A stretch of DNA of 64,000 nucleotides, from assembly GCA_950097015.1 (NCBI GenBank), contig CATNEN010000007.1:13107001-13171000 (forward strand), written 5' to 3'. The number at the start of each line of letters is the position of its first letter. Within the stretch, counting starts at the first letter, position 1. A program made the position numbers and the translations under genes. The stretch is from Macrostomum hystrix. Lineage: Eukaryota; Platyhelminthes; Macrostomidae. This document shows positions 39,861-52,500 of the stretch, in pieces. Below the pieces are notes generated by a model. That model saw only the letters and a program-made list of their open reading frames with translations. It was not told the origin of the DNA and did not search any database.

Positions 39861-42680
39861 TCATTGCAGCAGTTTATCGCTGCGCCGCCGCAGGCCATCC
39901 GAGCTTATCGGCCTGGTCCGCCGCCGGTCACCTTCAGCTGAGAGAGCGGTGCGCCGGGTGTCAACCTGGAAGGAGGCGAAGAAAAGCTCCAAAGGTCCGA
40001 ACAAATTCGAGGCTGGGTCGCCCATCGTCCTGGCATGGACATACAACCGGCCAAAGCGGTCGTTACACAATTGCAGGCGCGTCTGCCGCATCTTCGGGAA
40101 CGTGTAAGTGATCCGCTCGCCGCGCTTCCGAGTCTCTATCTGCAGTACTTGACTATCATTGCTTTGCAGCACCTCCACAAGGTCGCACTCCAGGTCAAAC
40201 CATAGACTATTGGGATCCGAGATTGGGAACTGGGAGCAACTGATTGGCGCCAGTGTGTCCCACTTCAGCAGGGCCACAGAAGAGCCGGAGCTTCCCGGAC
40301 GGTAACCCGAGACGCACAAGTTGTTCGACTGCGAAGCAGTAGGTGGTATTAAAACATTTCTACTGCAATAAACTGATTTAGGAATTGCGAGTTGTTTAAT
40401 TAAGGTTAAAATTTAAAAGCGGCGTACGAGTATAATTGAGAAAAATAGTGAAAAATGATAATAGATAACGGTTGCCGACTTTGAGATATCAGATGCAGAA
40501 AATTATTTTTACACATGCTGGTGTTGAATGGGGGATAGGCTCTAGTTAGTGGCGCAGTTTGGCTGGCTCTAGAGGTTAGCCGTTACCATTTCTTATTTCT
40601 TATGAATTCAAATTTTTTAAAAGTTAAATTACAAGCACTAAATTCACCTGTAGGCAAAATACACACGCCTGCTGCATTCCTGGAATCGGGTGGCGGCTGC
40701 GGAAGTTGAAGGTCAGAGAGCTCACACCAGTAAACACCTCGACGTAGGCCTGCTGCTCAGACCTGGAGTTGTAGCCACAATAGAGAATGTCCTTCGTTTT
40801 GTCGACGGCGATAGCTGCATAGTTCTTTGCCTTTTCGGCCGCTTCGGTCAGAATTTTGCTCATCAGAATGATCGAGCCACGCTTACCACTGCGCAAAGCC
40901 GTTGGAATGCAAAATTCTCAAAACATGTCATCAAGGAACAAGAAAATTACAATTATTGCTTCCTCAAAACACTACCAAAAATTTATAGCACATGGATCGT
41001 CACATGAATAGCGAAACTAGTCATAGACGAATGATCAGCAATCGACAGCTCCTTACTGAGCAGTGATCAGCAATCGACAGCTCCTTACTGAGCAGTGATC
41101 AGCAATCGACAGCTCTTTACTGAGCAGTGATCAGCAATCGACAGCTCCTTACTGAGCAGTGATCAGCAATCGACAGCTCCTTACTGAGCAGTGATCAGCA
41201 ATCGACAGCTCCTTACTGAGCAGTGATCAGCAATCGACAGCTCTTTACTGAGCAGTGATCAGCAATCGACAGCTCCTTACTGAGCAGTGATCAGCAATCG
41301 ACAGCTCTTTACTGAGCAGTGATCAGCAATCGACAGCTCCTTACTGAGCAGTGATCAGCAATCGACAGCTCCTTACTGAGCAGTGATCAGCAATCGACAG
41401 CTCCTTACTGAGCAGTGATCAGCAATCGACAGCTCCTTACTGAGCAGTGACCAGCAATCGACAGCTCCTTACTGAGCAGTGATCAGCAATCGACAGCTCC
41501 TTACTGAGCAGTGACCAGCAATCGACAGCTCCTTACTGAGCAGTGATCAGCAATCGACAGCTCCTTACTGAGCAGTGATCAGCAATCGACAGCTCTTTAC
41601 TGAGCAGTGATCAGCAATCGACAGCTCCTTACTGAGCAGTGACCAGCAGTTCGACAGTCCCTTACTGAGCAGTGACCAGCAGTTCGACAGTCCCTTACTG
41701 AGCAGTGACCAGCAGTTCGACAGTCCCTTACTGAGCAGTGACCAGCAGTTCGACAGTCCCGTACTGAGCAGTGACCAGCAGTTCGACAGTACCTTACTGA
41801 GCAGTGACCAGCAGTTCGACAGTCCCGTACTGAGCAGTGACCAGCAGTTCGACAGTCCCGTACTGAGCAGTGACCAGCAGTTCGACAGTCCCGTACTGAG
41901 CAGTGACCAGCAGTTCGACAGTCCCTTACTGAGCAGTGACCAGCAGTTCGACAGTCCCTTACTGAGCAGTGACCAGCAGTTCGACAGTCCCTTACTGAGC
42001 AGTGACCAGCAGTTCGACAGTCCCTTACTGAGCAGTGACCAGCAGTTCGACAGTCCCGTACTGAGCAGTGACCAGCAGTTCGACAGTACCTTACTGAGCA
42101 GTGACCAGCAGTTCGACAGTCCCGTACTGAGCAGTGACCAGCAGTTCGACAGTCCCGTACTGAGCAGTGACCAGCAGTTCGACAGTCCCGTACTGAGCAG
42201 TGACCAGCAGTTCGACAGTACCTTACTGAGCAGTGACCAGCAGTTCGACAGTCCCTTACTGAGCAGTGATCAGCAGTTCGACAGTCCCGTACTGAGCAGT
42301 GACCAGCAATTCGACTGCCCCATAGTCTGACTAAAAATTTTCTGAACTTAAACAGCCCTGTGAAGTACTAATCAGAAGCCTTCTAAACATTCGTTGAAAG
42401 TAATGGAACCCTACCTCTTACTGAGCAGATGCACCACCAATCCACCTGGTTTTTCTCCGAGCAGCTTAGGGCAGCAGCAGACGAACTCAGCCTCAACATC
42501 CAGGTAGGTCCTTTTAAGATCCCATTGTTTCTGGTCGATGGGCCGAGCGAAGTAGCGCAGCAGACCGGCCCACTCGCCTGTGTGGGTACTGGGCGCCACT
42601 ACAAAACGGTTCAGGTAACCGCTCTTGGCATCGACGTCAAAATCAAAACCCACATTTGGTGGTAGAGCATTCCACTCCAT
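39861..42680 (-). CDS. Unrecognised protein, three exons
   Basis: Minus-strand exons 42680-42415, 40888-40648 and 40328-39861 join in compatible phases (2, then 0) with GT-AG borders and end at TGA, giving 324 residues from the ATG in the first listed exon. The exon frame stays open upstream of that ATG to a possible acceptor (CGTTAG), so an earlier exon may exist. No family is recognised. The protein begins MEWNALPPNVGFDFDV and has a Cys cluster (FVCCCPKLL), a helical segment (SKILTEAAEKAKNYAAIAVD), and a C-terminal part rich in beta-type sequence that ends in a basic Ser/Arg tail (RRRTRPISSDGLRRRSD). There is no signal peptide. Intron 1 is almost wholly a 32/33-bp minisatellite. It is transcribed in the same direction as the unknown gene at 33.4-37.8 kb, but I see no sequence relationship. 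Confidence 0.6.
41027..41640. repeat. 32-bp minisatellite in the intron of the unknown gene
   Basis: About 19 copies of AGCAGTGATCAGCAATCGAC plus AGCTCCTTACTG, with C/T variants. It merges into a 33-bp relative at about 41640. Confidence 0.93.
41641..42318. repeat. 33-bp derivative minisatellite
   Basis: About 20 copies of AGCAGTGACCAGCAGTTCGA plus CAGTCCCTTACTG. One inserted base and several substitutions separate it from the adjacent 32-bp type. The boundary is sharp, so the derived unit was amplified as a block. Confidence 0.93.
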
Positions 42681-43430
42681 TGCAGCTTGGTGACTATTCC
42701 CTAACGAAGGAAAGGGATTTGGCGATAGAAAAGAAATAGAGGAACGTAAACTGCTATACGGTATTTAGCGATTTTTAGATTTCATCCACAGATTTTACCG
42801 AGAGCAAGTGCCGATGTGCCGATAGTCTATGGAACATGGCTCGCGTAGGCCATTTTGACCCATTACAAAGGGGTACTCGCAAAGAGAGCATGTAAAGTGT
42901 ACTTAATGCATTAAGATGCACTTTTCAGAGAAAGGATCACATTTAGCGATTCGCGTTTGTGAAAGCAAATATATATTTTGCTATTTTTACCCGCGAGAGG
43001 AGCTAACTCAGATTTCGGACGAGCCGAAATTTATCAGGAAAAAAATTTAACCTACCCTTTCGACCGATTTTTTCTCCGTTCTAATTTATGTCAACTCACA
43101 GCAAACCGTCAGTTACATTTAGACTTCTGTAAAAAAATTATCATTCTACGAGTAATGTTTCTGAAGGCCCTACGTGAAGAAACAGCTTAGTTGGAGAGCA
43201 ATCATTTCATTTTAAATGCAGTGTACAAAGCCAAACAGTTGCGACAATTGACCTCCCATTAATATATAGTATTATTAAAGCACCAAGTGGCAGACACAAG
43301 TGCTCAGGCCGTTTCATTTATTAGCACAGGCAGTGAGCATCTGTATGAAATTCGTTATATTGCAGAAGTTTTTTTCTTGTACAAAGGACATTTATGCATG
43401 TTGAAGTTTCACCAGCGGTGCCTGAACGCT
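42681..43430. other. Spacer, no feature supported
   Basis: AT-rich unique DNA, possibly an upstream intron or the 5' flank of the unknown gene at 39.9-42.7 kb. Confidence 0.4.
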
Positions 43431-45950
43431 ACAGCATCTGACCCTCTAGAGATGCTAATATGCCAAAACACCTCTCATCCTTCACTCCCGCAATAACAGC
43501 AGCATCTGACCCTCTGGAGATGCTAATATGCCAAAACACCTCTCATCCTTCACTCCCGCAATAACAGCAGCATCTGACCCTCTAGAGATGCTAATATGCC
43601 AAAACACCTCTCATCCTTCACTCCCGCAATAACAGCAGCATCTGACCCTCTAGAGATGCTAATATGCCAAAACACCTCTCATCCTTCACTCCCGCAATAA
43701 CAGCAGCATCTGACCCTCTAGAGATGCTAATATGCCAAAACATCTCTCATCCTTCACTCCCGCAATAACAGCAGCATCTGACCCTCTAGAGATGCTAATA
43801 TGCCAAAACACCTCTCATCCTTCACTCCCGCAATAACAGCAGCATCTGACCCTCTAGAGATGCTAATATGCCAAAACACCTCTCATCCTTCACTCCTGCA
43901 ATAACAGCAGCATCTGACCCTCTAGAGATGCTAATATGCCAAAACACCTCTCATCCTTCACTCCCGCAATAACAGCAGCATCTGACCCTCTAGAGATGCT
44001 AATATGCCAAAACATCTCTCATCCTTCACTCCCGAAATAACAGCAGCATCTGACCCTCTAGAGATGCTAATATGCCAAAACACCTCTCATCCTTCACTCC
44101 CGCAATAACAGCAGCATCTGACCCTCTAGAGATGCTAATATGCCAAAACATCTCTCATCCTTCACTCCCGCAATAACAGCAGCATCTGACCCTCTAGAGA
44201 TGCTAATATGCCAAAACACCTCTCATCCTTCACTCCCGCAATAACAGCAGCATCTGACCCTCTAGAGATGCTAATATGCCAAAACATCTCTCATCCTTCA
44301 CTCCCGCAATAACAGCAGCATCTGACCCTCTAGAGATGCTAATATGCCAAAACATCTCTCATCCTTCACTCCCACAATAACAGCAGCATCTGACCCTCTA
44401 GAGATGCTAATATGCCAAAACATCTCTCATCCTTCACTCCCACAATAACAGCAGCATCTGACCCTCTAGAGATGCTAATATGCCAAAACATCTCTCATCC
44501 TTCACTCCCGCAATAACAGCAGCATCTGACCCTCTAGAGATGCTAATATGCCAAAACATCTCTCATCCTTCACTCCCGCAATAACAGCAGCATCTGACCC
44601 TCTAGAGATGCTAATATGCCAAAACACCTCTCATCCTTCACTCCTGCAATAACAGCAGCATCTGACCCTCTAGAGATGCTAATATGCCAAAACATCTCTC
44701 ATCCTTCACTCCCGCAATAACAGCAGCATCTGACCCTCTAGAGATGCTAATATGCCAAAACACCTCTCATCCTTCACTCCTGCAATAACAGCAGCATCTG
44801 ACCCTCTAGAGATGCTAATATGCCAAAACACCTCTCATCCTTCACTCCTGCAATAACAGCAGCATCTGAACCTCTAGAGATGCTAATATGCCAAAACACC
44901 TCTCATCCTTCACTCCTGCAATAACAGCAGCATCTGACCCTCTAGAGATGCTAATATACCAAAACACCTCTCATCCTTCACTCCTGCAATAACAGCAGCA
45001 TCTGACCCTCTAGAGATGCTAATATGCCAAAACACCTCTCATCCTTCACTCCTGCAATAACAGCAGCATCTGAACCTCTAGAGATGCTAATATGCCAAAA
45101 CACCTCTCATCCTTCACTCCCGCAATAACAGCAGCAGTCTGACCCTTGGCACACAAACTCTCATCCTTCACTCCCGCAATAACAGCAGCAGTTGACCCTT
45201 GGCACACAAACTCTCATCCTTCACTCCCGCAATAACAGCAGCATCTGACCCTCTAGAGATGCTAATATGCCAAAACACCTCTCATCCTTCACTCCTGCAA
45301 TAACAGCAGCATCTGACCCTCTAGAGATGCTAATATGCCAAAACACCTCTCATCCTTCACTCCTGCAATAACAGCAGCATCTGAACCTCTAGAGATGCTA
45401 ATATGCCAAAACACCTCTCATCCTTCACTCCCGCAATAACAGCAGCAGTCTGACCCTTGGCACACAAACTCTCATCCTTCACTCCCGCAATAACAGCAGC
45501 AGTCTGACCCTTGGCACACAAACTCTCATCCTTCACTCCCGCAATAACAGCAGCATCTGAACCTCTAGAGATGCTAATATGCCAAAACACCTCTCATCCT
45601 TCACTCCCGCAATAACAGCAGCAGTCTGACCCTTAGCACACAAACTCTCATCCTTCACTCCCGCAATAACAGCAGCAGTCTGACTCTTAGCACACAAACT
45701 CTCATCCTTCACTCCCGCAATAACAGCAGCAGTCTGACTTTTAGCACTCAAACTCTCATCCTTCCCTCCCACAATAATAGCAGCAGTCTGACCCTTGGCA
45801 CACAAACTCTCATCCTTCACTCCCGCAATAACAGCAGCAGTCTGACCTTTGGCACACAAACTCTCATCCTTCACTCCCGCAATAACAGCAGCAGTCTGAC
45901 CCTTGGCACACAAACTCTCATCCTTCACTCCCGCAATAGCAGCAGCAGTC
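43431..45950. repeat. Composite 68/54-bp minisatellite
   Basis: The left two thirds are homogeneous 68-bp units (CAGCATCTGACCCTCTAGAG, GCTAATATGCC, CTCATCCTTCACTCCCGC). From about 45130 a 54-bp type appears (CAGCAGTCTGACCCTTGGCA). It shares CTCTCATCCTTCACTCCCGC and AATAACAGCAG with the first but has different middle sequence. The two types alternate, and then only the 54-bp type remains. Confidence 0.94.
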
Positions 45951-45954
45951 TGAC

Positions 45955-46173
45955 GCTTCTTTCATTCCGATCATTGGAAATGAAAACCCGGCTGGGAAAT
46001 TCAGTCCAGAATTCCAGCCGCCGGTCTATCAGCGCTATCGTTTGGACCTAGAAGAGCGCGTGCAGGAGCAGGAAACTATGGTTAAGCTGCGCGCATTGTA
46101 TATTTCAAACGAACACGAGAACTCGCTGATCGCTGTAGGGCTTAGAATAAGCGAAAATTGTGGGCTGCTTTGA
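45955..46173 (+). pseudogene. Possible HEN1-like methyltransferase N-terminal fragment
   Basis: A plus-strand frame of about 70 codons right after the array reads NPAGKFSPEFQPPVYQRYRL and then ends in a stop. The F-x-PPVY-x-RY pattern resembles the start of small-RNA 2'-O-methyltransferases (HEN1/HENMT1), but the similarity is very short and no S-adenosylmethionine-binding motif follows. A donor-like GTTAAG occurs after EQETM. It may be an exon fragment, a relic or chance. Confidence 0.22.
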
Positions 46174-46502
46174 GTATAAGCAGCGAGAGGAGCGAAGATA
46201 GGATAGACTTCAGAGTTGATGCGGGAAAGTGACAGCGTAGAGAAAAAAAGAAAAAAGTGGAGAGAGCGGGAGAAAGATGACGCAAAGCGAGGCAGTGCCA
46301 CATAAACGGAGTTCGCAAGTGTACAGAGCGGCAGACTGAAGCGGGCCCAAAAACAGTAGAACAAAAAATCTCATTAAATATGCTACAGATTAATGAGTCT
46401 GCCGAGGAAAAGCAATAGAAGCAGTAGCTACTGTGAGTAATAGGTAGCGAGTGCGCGAGGCCACTGGCCAGATGTAAATGCGGAGCCGGTGGGCGTCTTG
46501 CC
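46174..46502. other. 3' flank of the DLC1-like gene
   Basis: No feature beyond the probable 3' untranslated region of the minus-strand gene; no canonical AATAAA is seen on that strand. Confidence 0.4.
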
Positions 46503-49500
46503 TCAGTCGGCGAAGGACTTCTTGAGGTGCACGAGCTGTCTGGCAATACTGTGGCCCCAGGTCCTGTTGTACCACTCAAGGCTGTGCCCGCGCAGGTCTA
46601 CCCGGGACAGCAGCGTTACGCGTGAGTTTCCAGGCCCACAGGCCTCGATCAGCCAGTCCTCGTTCAGCACCAGCGTCGGCAAGGTCAGTGGTGTTGGCGG
46701 CAACCGTACAGAGGCCGTATATAGGCAGTGGCTGTGAGAGCCGGCGGAGCGCCAGGCCCGCAGGACGCACTGCTCCCTCGCAGGCTGTGCTGGAGGCGAC
46801 GTCAGTGTGAAGCGGGTCACATCCGAGTTGTCATCAATCAGCTCCACTAGCTCCGACTTCAGAACGTCCGGGTCCCATGAGGCTCTGTTTGGGGAGTGAT
46901 TCATAGCTTGACCTGAGCTGCTTGCAATGAAAGACTTCATAAAGCTAACAGTTTCTAGAACCAAAAAGTCCCAATGCTCCCGACAGACCCAATACTACCG
47001 ATTTTCACAATGCTCCCGACAGTCCCAATATTACCGATTGTCACAATACTCCCGACAGTCCCACTGCTACCGATCGTCACAATGCTCCCGACAGTCATAA
47101 TAACCCGAATGTCCTATTGCTCCCAGCTCACTTGTCCTGCACGATTCTGTTGAGAATACGCGTAGGATCAGCTTCGACGCTGATAACGGCCTTCCAGAGG
47201 CGCAGCGGGCACTTGTCGTCGAGCTTCTTGCAGAATGCTTCAACGCCACAGCGGCTGCTGAAGGGCGTCCACTTGGTGGCTCCATCAGAGCACTCACGCC
47301 CCACCATCTGAGCGTGGTTGTCCACGAAAGCGAAACAGTGCCGCCGTTGTGAGGCGTCCACTGGTGCCAGCGAGTCTAGAGCCGGTGGCTCCGCTAGCTC
47401 CACTGATGAGAAGGCTGCCTGCCGGTAGAGTTCATCCGAAACCTACGGGGGGATGTGCAGAGACTGCATTGTTGTCAGCAGTTCACAAAACTTAAGTTAG
47501 CATAAATAAAAAAATCGCATGGTAGCTGCGTTGTACAATGAGACCCAGATGGAGAAGATCTCCCGTTTTCTTGTTACGCCGTCTTTGTATGAGCACTCAC
47601 GGTGAAGAGTTGATGGCAGTGGGAAATCATAAAGGTGACGCAGGCGGTGGCGGCCTTATGGTCCTGAAGGTCGCGTGGGTCGGGAACTCCAGTGGCTCGA
47701 CGGAAACGACGGGGTGAGAGACCGCTGCTGGCGGGCGCCTCGTGTGGGAAGTAGAACAGTGACGGCGCAAGGCACACGGCGAGGTTCGATGCGTTCATCT
47801 GCGTGGCTTCCGCATTCTCTGCAAAATCCTTCAGGAAGTAAAGCAGCGATTGGAGAACCTCGCGGTTCTCGTCGGGCAGCAGCAGCAGTGCGCACTGCAA
47901 CGCCAGCAGCCGCAGCTGGTCAGAGGGCACGAAGGTGAATAGATCCATGAGTGTGGGTGACAGCTTCGTGGTGACGAGACACTCAGGAAGCTCGCGGAGG
48001 TAAATCTTTACGAGATCGGCCAGGTCATACGGTTGGCACTGGCTGAAGTCACGCGTCTCTGGCTGCGCATCAATGTCCGCTTTCAGCGCCGAAATACGGG
48101 CCTTACCACCAGTGCGGCGAAAAATTCCGTGTGCAGAAACACCGCTCTGTCGCAGCTGCCGCATCATGTGGACAATGCACGGGGGCAGTGGCTGCCCGCA
48201 GCGCATCTGCACAGTGCTCAGCGGCACGCCGAATACGGCTGTCTTGCTTGGCGGGCTGGGTGACTTCGGCCGGCGCAGGAATTTGGGCAGGAACCTGCGG
48301 TTCCGGACATTAGGTGAACGCAGTTTAAGTAATTGCTTATAGGTAGTGAAGGACCTGGAAATCTTTACTACTTGAATATCTGTGAGGGGCACTCACCAGG
48401 ACAATAGGGATTTGTTTGGTGGGCAGAACTCCTGAAGGACTTTGTTGAGCTCCAGAAAGGCGGCATTCTTAAGCACCTGCATCTGAGCGATTGACATGGC
48501 CGCGATCTGCATTTCACGTACTTGAATGCTTGGTCGGTGCGACCGAGCAAACGATGACCAGCGAAACTTGGTGCCCCGCCTGATGCCGCCGCAGCTCCCG
48601 TTGTTCTCACCCAGCTGACACTCGCCTGTGCAGTCCACCTCAGCTTGCTCACCCGCCATGACCTGTGGGCTGCGTAAGGCACTCGGGGGTAGCGCAAATA
48701 CACTGATCTACGAGCCAGTTCCAGCCGCTCCAAGCACCAGCCACTCCAAGCACCAGCCACTCCTAGCACCAGCTACTCCTAGCAACAGCTACTCCTAGCA
48801 CCAGCTACTCCTACCACCAGCCACTCCTTGCACCAGCTACTCCTAGCATTAGCTATTTCCTAGCACCAGCTACTCCTATAGCAACAGCCACTCCTTGCAC
48901 CAGCTACTCCTAGCAACAGCTACTCCTAGCACCAGCTACTCCTACCACCAGCCACTCCTTGCACCAGCTACTCCTAGCATTAGCTATTTCCTAGCACCAG
49001 CTACTCCTATAGCAACAGCCACTCCTTGCACCAGCTACACCTAGCACTAGCTACTCCTAGCAACAGCCACTCCTAGCACCAGCTACTCCTAGCATTAGCT
49101 ATTTCCTAGCACCAGCTACTCCTAGCACTAGCTACTCCTAGCACCAGCTACTCCTACCACCAGCCACTCCTAGCAACAGCCACTCCTAGCACCAGCCACT
49201 CCTTGCACCAGCTACTCCTAGCATTAGCTATTTCCTAGCACCAGCTACTCCTAGCACTAGCTACTCCTAGCACCAGCTACTCCTAGCACCAGCTACTCCT
49301 AGCATTAGCTATTTCCTAGCACCAGCTACTCCTAGCACTAGCTACTCCTAGCACCAGCTACGCCTAGCACCAGCCACTCCTTGCACCAGCTACTCCTAGC
49401 ATTAGCTATTTCCTAGCACCAGCTACTCCTAGCAACAGCCACTCCTAGCACCAGCTACTCCTAGCACCAGCTACTCCTAGCATTAGCTATTTCCTAGCAC

Positions 49501-52500
49501 CAGCTACTCCTAGCAACAGCCACTCCTAGCACCAGCTACTCCTAGCACTAGCTACTCCTAGCAACAGCCACTCCTAGCACCAGCCGCTCCTAGCACCAGC
49601 TACTCCTAGCACCAGCCGCTCCTATCACCAGCTACTCCTAGCATTAGCTATTTCCTAGCACCAGCTACTCCTAGCAACAGCCACTCCTTGCACCAGCTAC
49701 TCCTATCATTAGCTATTTCCTAGCACCAGCTACTCCTAGCACTAGCTACTCCTAGCACCAGCTACTCCTACCACCAGCCACTCCTAGCAACAGCCACTCC
49801 TAGCACCAGCCACTCCTTGCACCAGCTACTCCTAGCATTAGCTATTTCCTAGCACCAGCTACTCCTAGCACTAGCTACTCCTAGCACCAGCTACTCCTAG
49901 CACCAGCTACTCCTAGCATTAGCTATTTCCTAGCACCAGCTACTCCTAGCATTAGCTATTTCCTAGCACCAGCTACTCCTAGCAACAGCCACTCCTAGCA
50001 CCAGCTACTCCTAGCACTAGCTACTCCTAGCAACAGCCACTCCTAGCACCAGCCGCTCCTAGCACCAGCTACTCCTAGCACCAGCCGCTCCTATCACCAG
50101 CTACTTCTAGCATTACTCGTAGCTATTCCCTTGCACCAGCCATTTCCCCATAGTCAGCTATTCCCCAGCAACCGTTATTCCCCATTACCAGTCATTCCCT
50201 AGCACGATTGATTCCGCAGCACCAGCTATTCCCAGTACCAACCTGTACCGCAGCAAGGTGGGCGAGTCCATGCCACTATCTCGCCGCTCTCGGGCCAAAG
50301 GGTGAGCCCGCACGCCCAGCAGAGTGTCCAATTCGGCAATGTTGCCGATGAGGTCACCGACGTCTGCAGCAGCGAGCTGGTGCGAGGCCGCAGCCGCCGC
50401 TCTTGCTGACGGTGGCCCCAGGGCAGCTGGCAGTGGAGAATTCGGGACGCTTTTAAATCCCGTCGGGCCTGGCAGTTGGTCGGTGGGTTTGGACGAGATT
50501 TTCTTTTGCAGTTGGTATAATCATTGCCAGTTTCACAATTTTCCACCTTCATGCGCAATACGGCAGTTAATTTCATTACAACCGCATAAGTTACAACCGG
50601 GGGTTCTTCGGTTTGGTGTGACTTTACTAGCACTGCTAGATCTCCATGTGAACACTAATGCCATCAGTCCAACCAGCCACTCATTACACTGAGCACTAAT
50701 GCCATCAGTCCAACCAGCCACTCTTTACACTGAGCACTAATGCCATCAGTCCAACCAGCCACTCTTTACACTGAGCACTAATGCCATCAGTCCAACCAGC
50801 CACTCATTACACTGAGCACTAATGCCGTCAGTCCAACTAGCCACTCTTTACACTGAGCACTAATGCCGTCAGTCCAACCAGCCACTCATTACACTGAGCA
50901 CTAATGCCATCAGTCCAACCAGCCACTCATTACACTGAGCACTAATGCCATCAGTCCAACCAGCCACTCTTTACACTGAGCACTAATGCCATCAGTCCAA
51001 CCAGCCACTCTTTACACTGAGCACTAATGCCATCAGTCCAACCAGCCACTCTTTACACTGAGCACTAATGCCATCAGTCCAACCAGCCACTCATTACACT
51101 GAGCACTAATGCCGTCAGTCCAACCAGCCCCTCGACACGGGCACTCACCGAGCACTCTGCTAGTCGTTTGTCTGCTGTAGGCAGCGCAGAGTATGCTTAG
51201 ATTTGAGAGGCAAAACGAATGCGGACCTAGCTGGTCTGACTGGGGAGGGGCTGGCAGAAGCAGACGCAGGCTGGGCAGAAGAAGTGCAGCAGGAGGCAGC
51301 GCGGAGGCCGAGAGGATCGGGCTAATTGATAGCGGGCTTGGCCAATCTGCTGCCGGGACTGGCCAAAGATTAGGTCGGGGAGGCCGCCGCCGCCGTGCGA
51401 GGAAAGCGTTAGAAAGGCTGGGCCGGGACCAGACAGCCCAAAAAGCGCCAAAAAAGTAGGCAATGCCCACGTTCGGGTAGGAGAGGCTGGGTCAGAAGGA
51501 TTAGCCAATGCCGCATCGGAGAGACTTTTCAAATTACCGAAAGCTGCGCAGAATCGGGCTGCTGCCAATGTACTTGTCAGGTACAGGCTGCTGAATTGTG
51601 TAGGACTGCGCAGTGCGGAACTGCGCTGGAGTCTGCATCAGGTGAGAGGGATTTCGAGAGGCTGCAGGGATTAGGTGGCTGGACTGTGAATGTCGGCCAA
51701 GGAGGGGAACAGAAGCTGCAAAAGAAGGTGAATGTCTGAAGTGCTGCATTGGCCAAATGAATGCAATTCAATGGAGGCTATTAGCTTTTCAGACTAGAAA
51801 GCATAATAGATTAGAGGGCCGCTCAGCGCATCTTGAGTTTTGGAAAAGAAGGTAGCATGTAAAACATCTCTTGCCAGTTTAGCGAAAGAGACAGTTAAGC
51901 TATAGTAAGGAGCAAAAAAGTTTCCTATTGGGCTCTTAAGCTCCTCTGGAGCTGCTTGAGCACTGAGTAGTCTATTGAGCTTTTGAATGATACATGTTCG
52001 CCAGGTTCTGGCTCGAAAATACCTCTGACTCTGACAGGTATGCCAAAGCCTCTGAATTCACTGGCTGACCCAGTGACACAGTGACGGCCTCTGGCAGGTT
52101 TGGCAAAGCCTCTGATCTCACTGGCTGACCCAGTGACACAGTGACGGCCTCTGGCAGGTTTGGCAAAGCCTCTGATCTCACTGGCTGACCCAGTGACACA
52201 GTGACGGACTCTGACAGGTATGCCAAAGCCTCTGATCTCACTGGCTGACCCAGTGACACAGTGACGGCCTCTGGCAGGTATGCCAAAGCCTCTGATCTCA
52301 CTGGCTGACCCAGTGACACAGTGACGGCCTCTGGCAGGTTTGGCAAAGCCTCTGATCTCACTGGCTGACCCAGTGACACAGTGACGGCCTCTGGCAGGTT
52401 TGGCAGAGCCTGTGATCTCACTGGCGGACCCAGTGACACAGTGACGGTCTCTGACAGGTATGCCAAAGCCTCTGATCTCACTGGCTGACCCAGTGACACA

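Noticed and set aside
46035-46579. Minus-strand frames of 109-145 codons beyond the START domain stop
   Set aside because: Low-complexity, partly out of frame with the START domain, consistent with 3' UTR.
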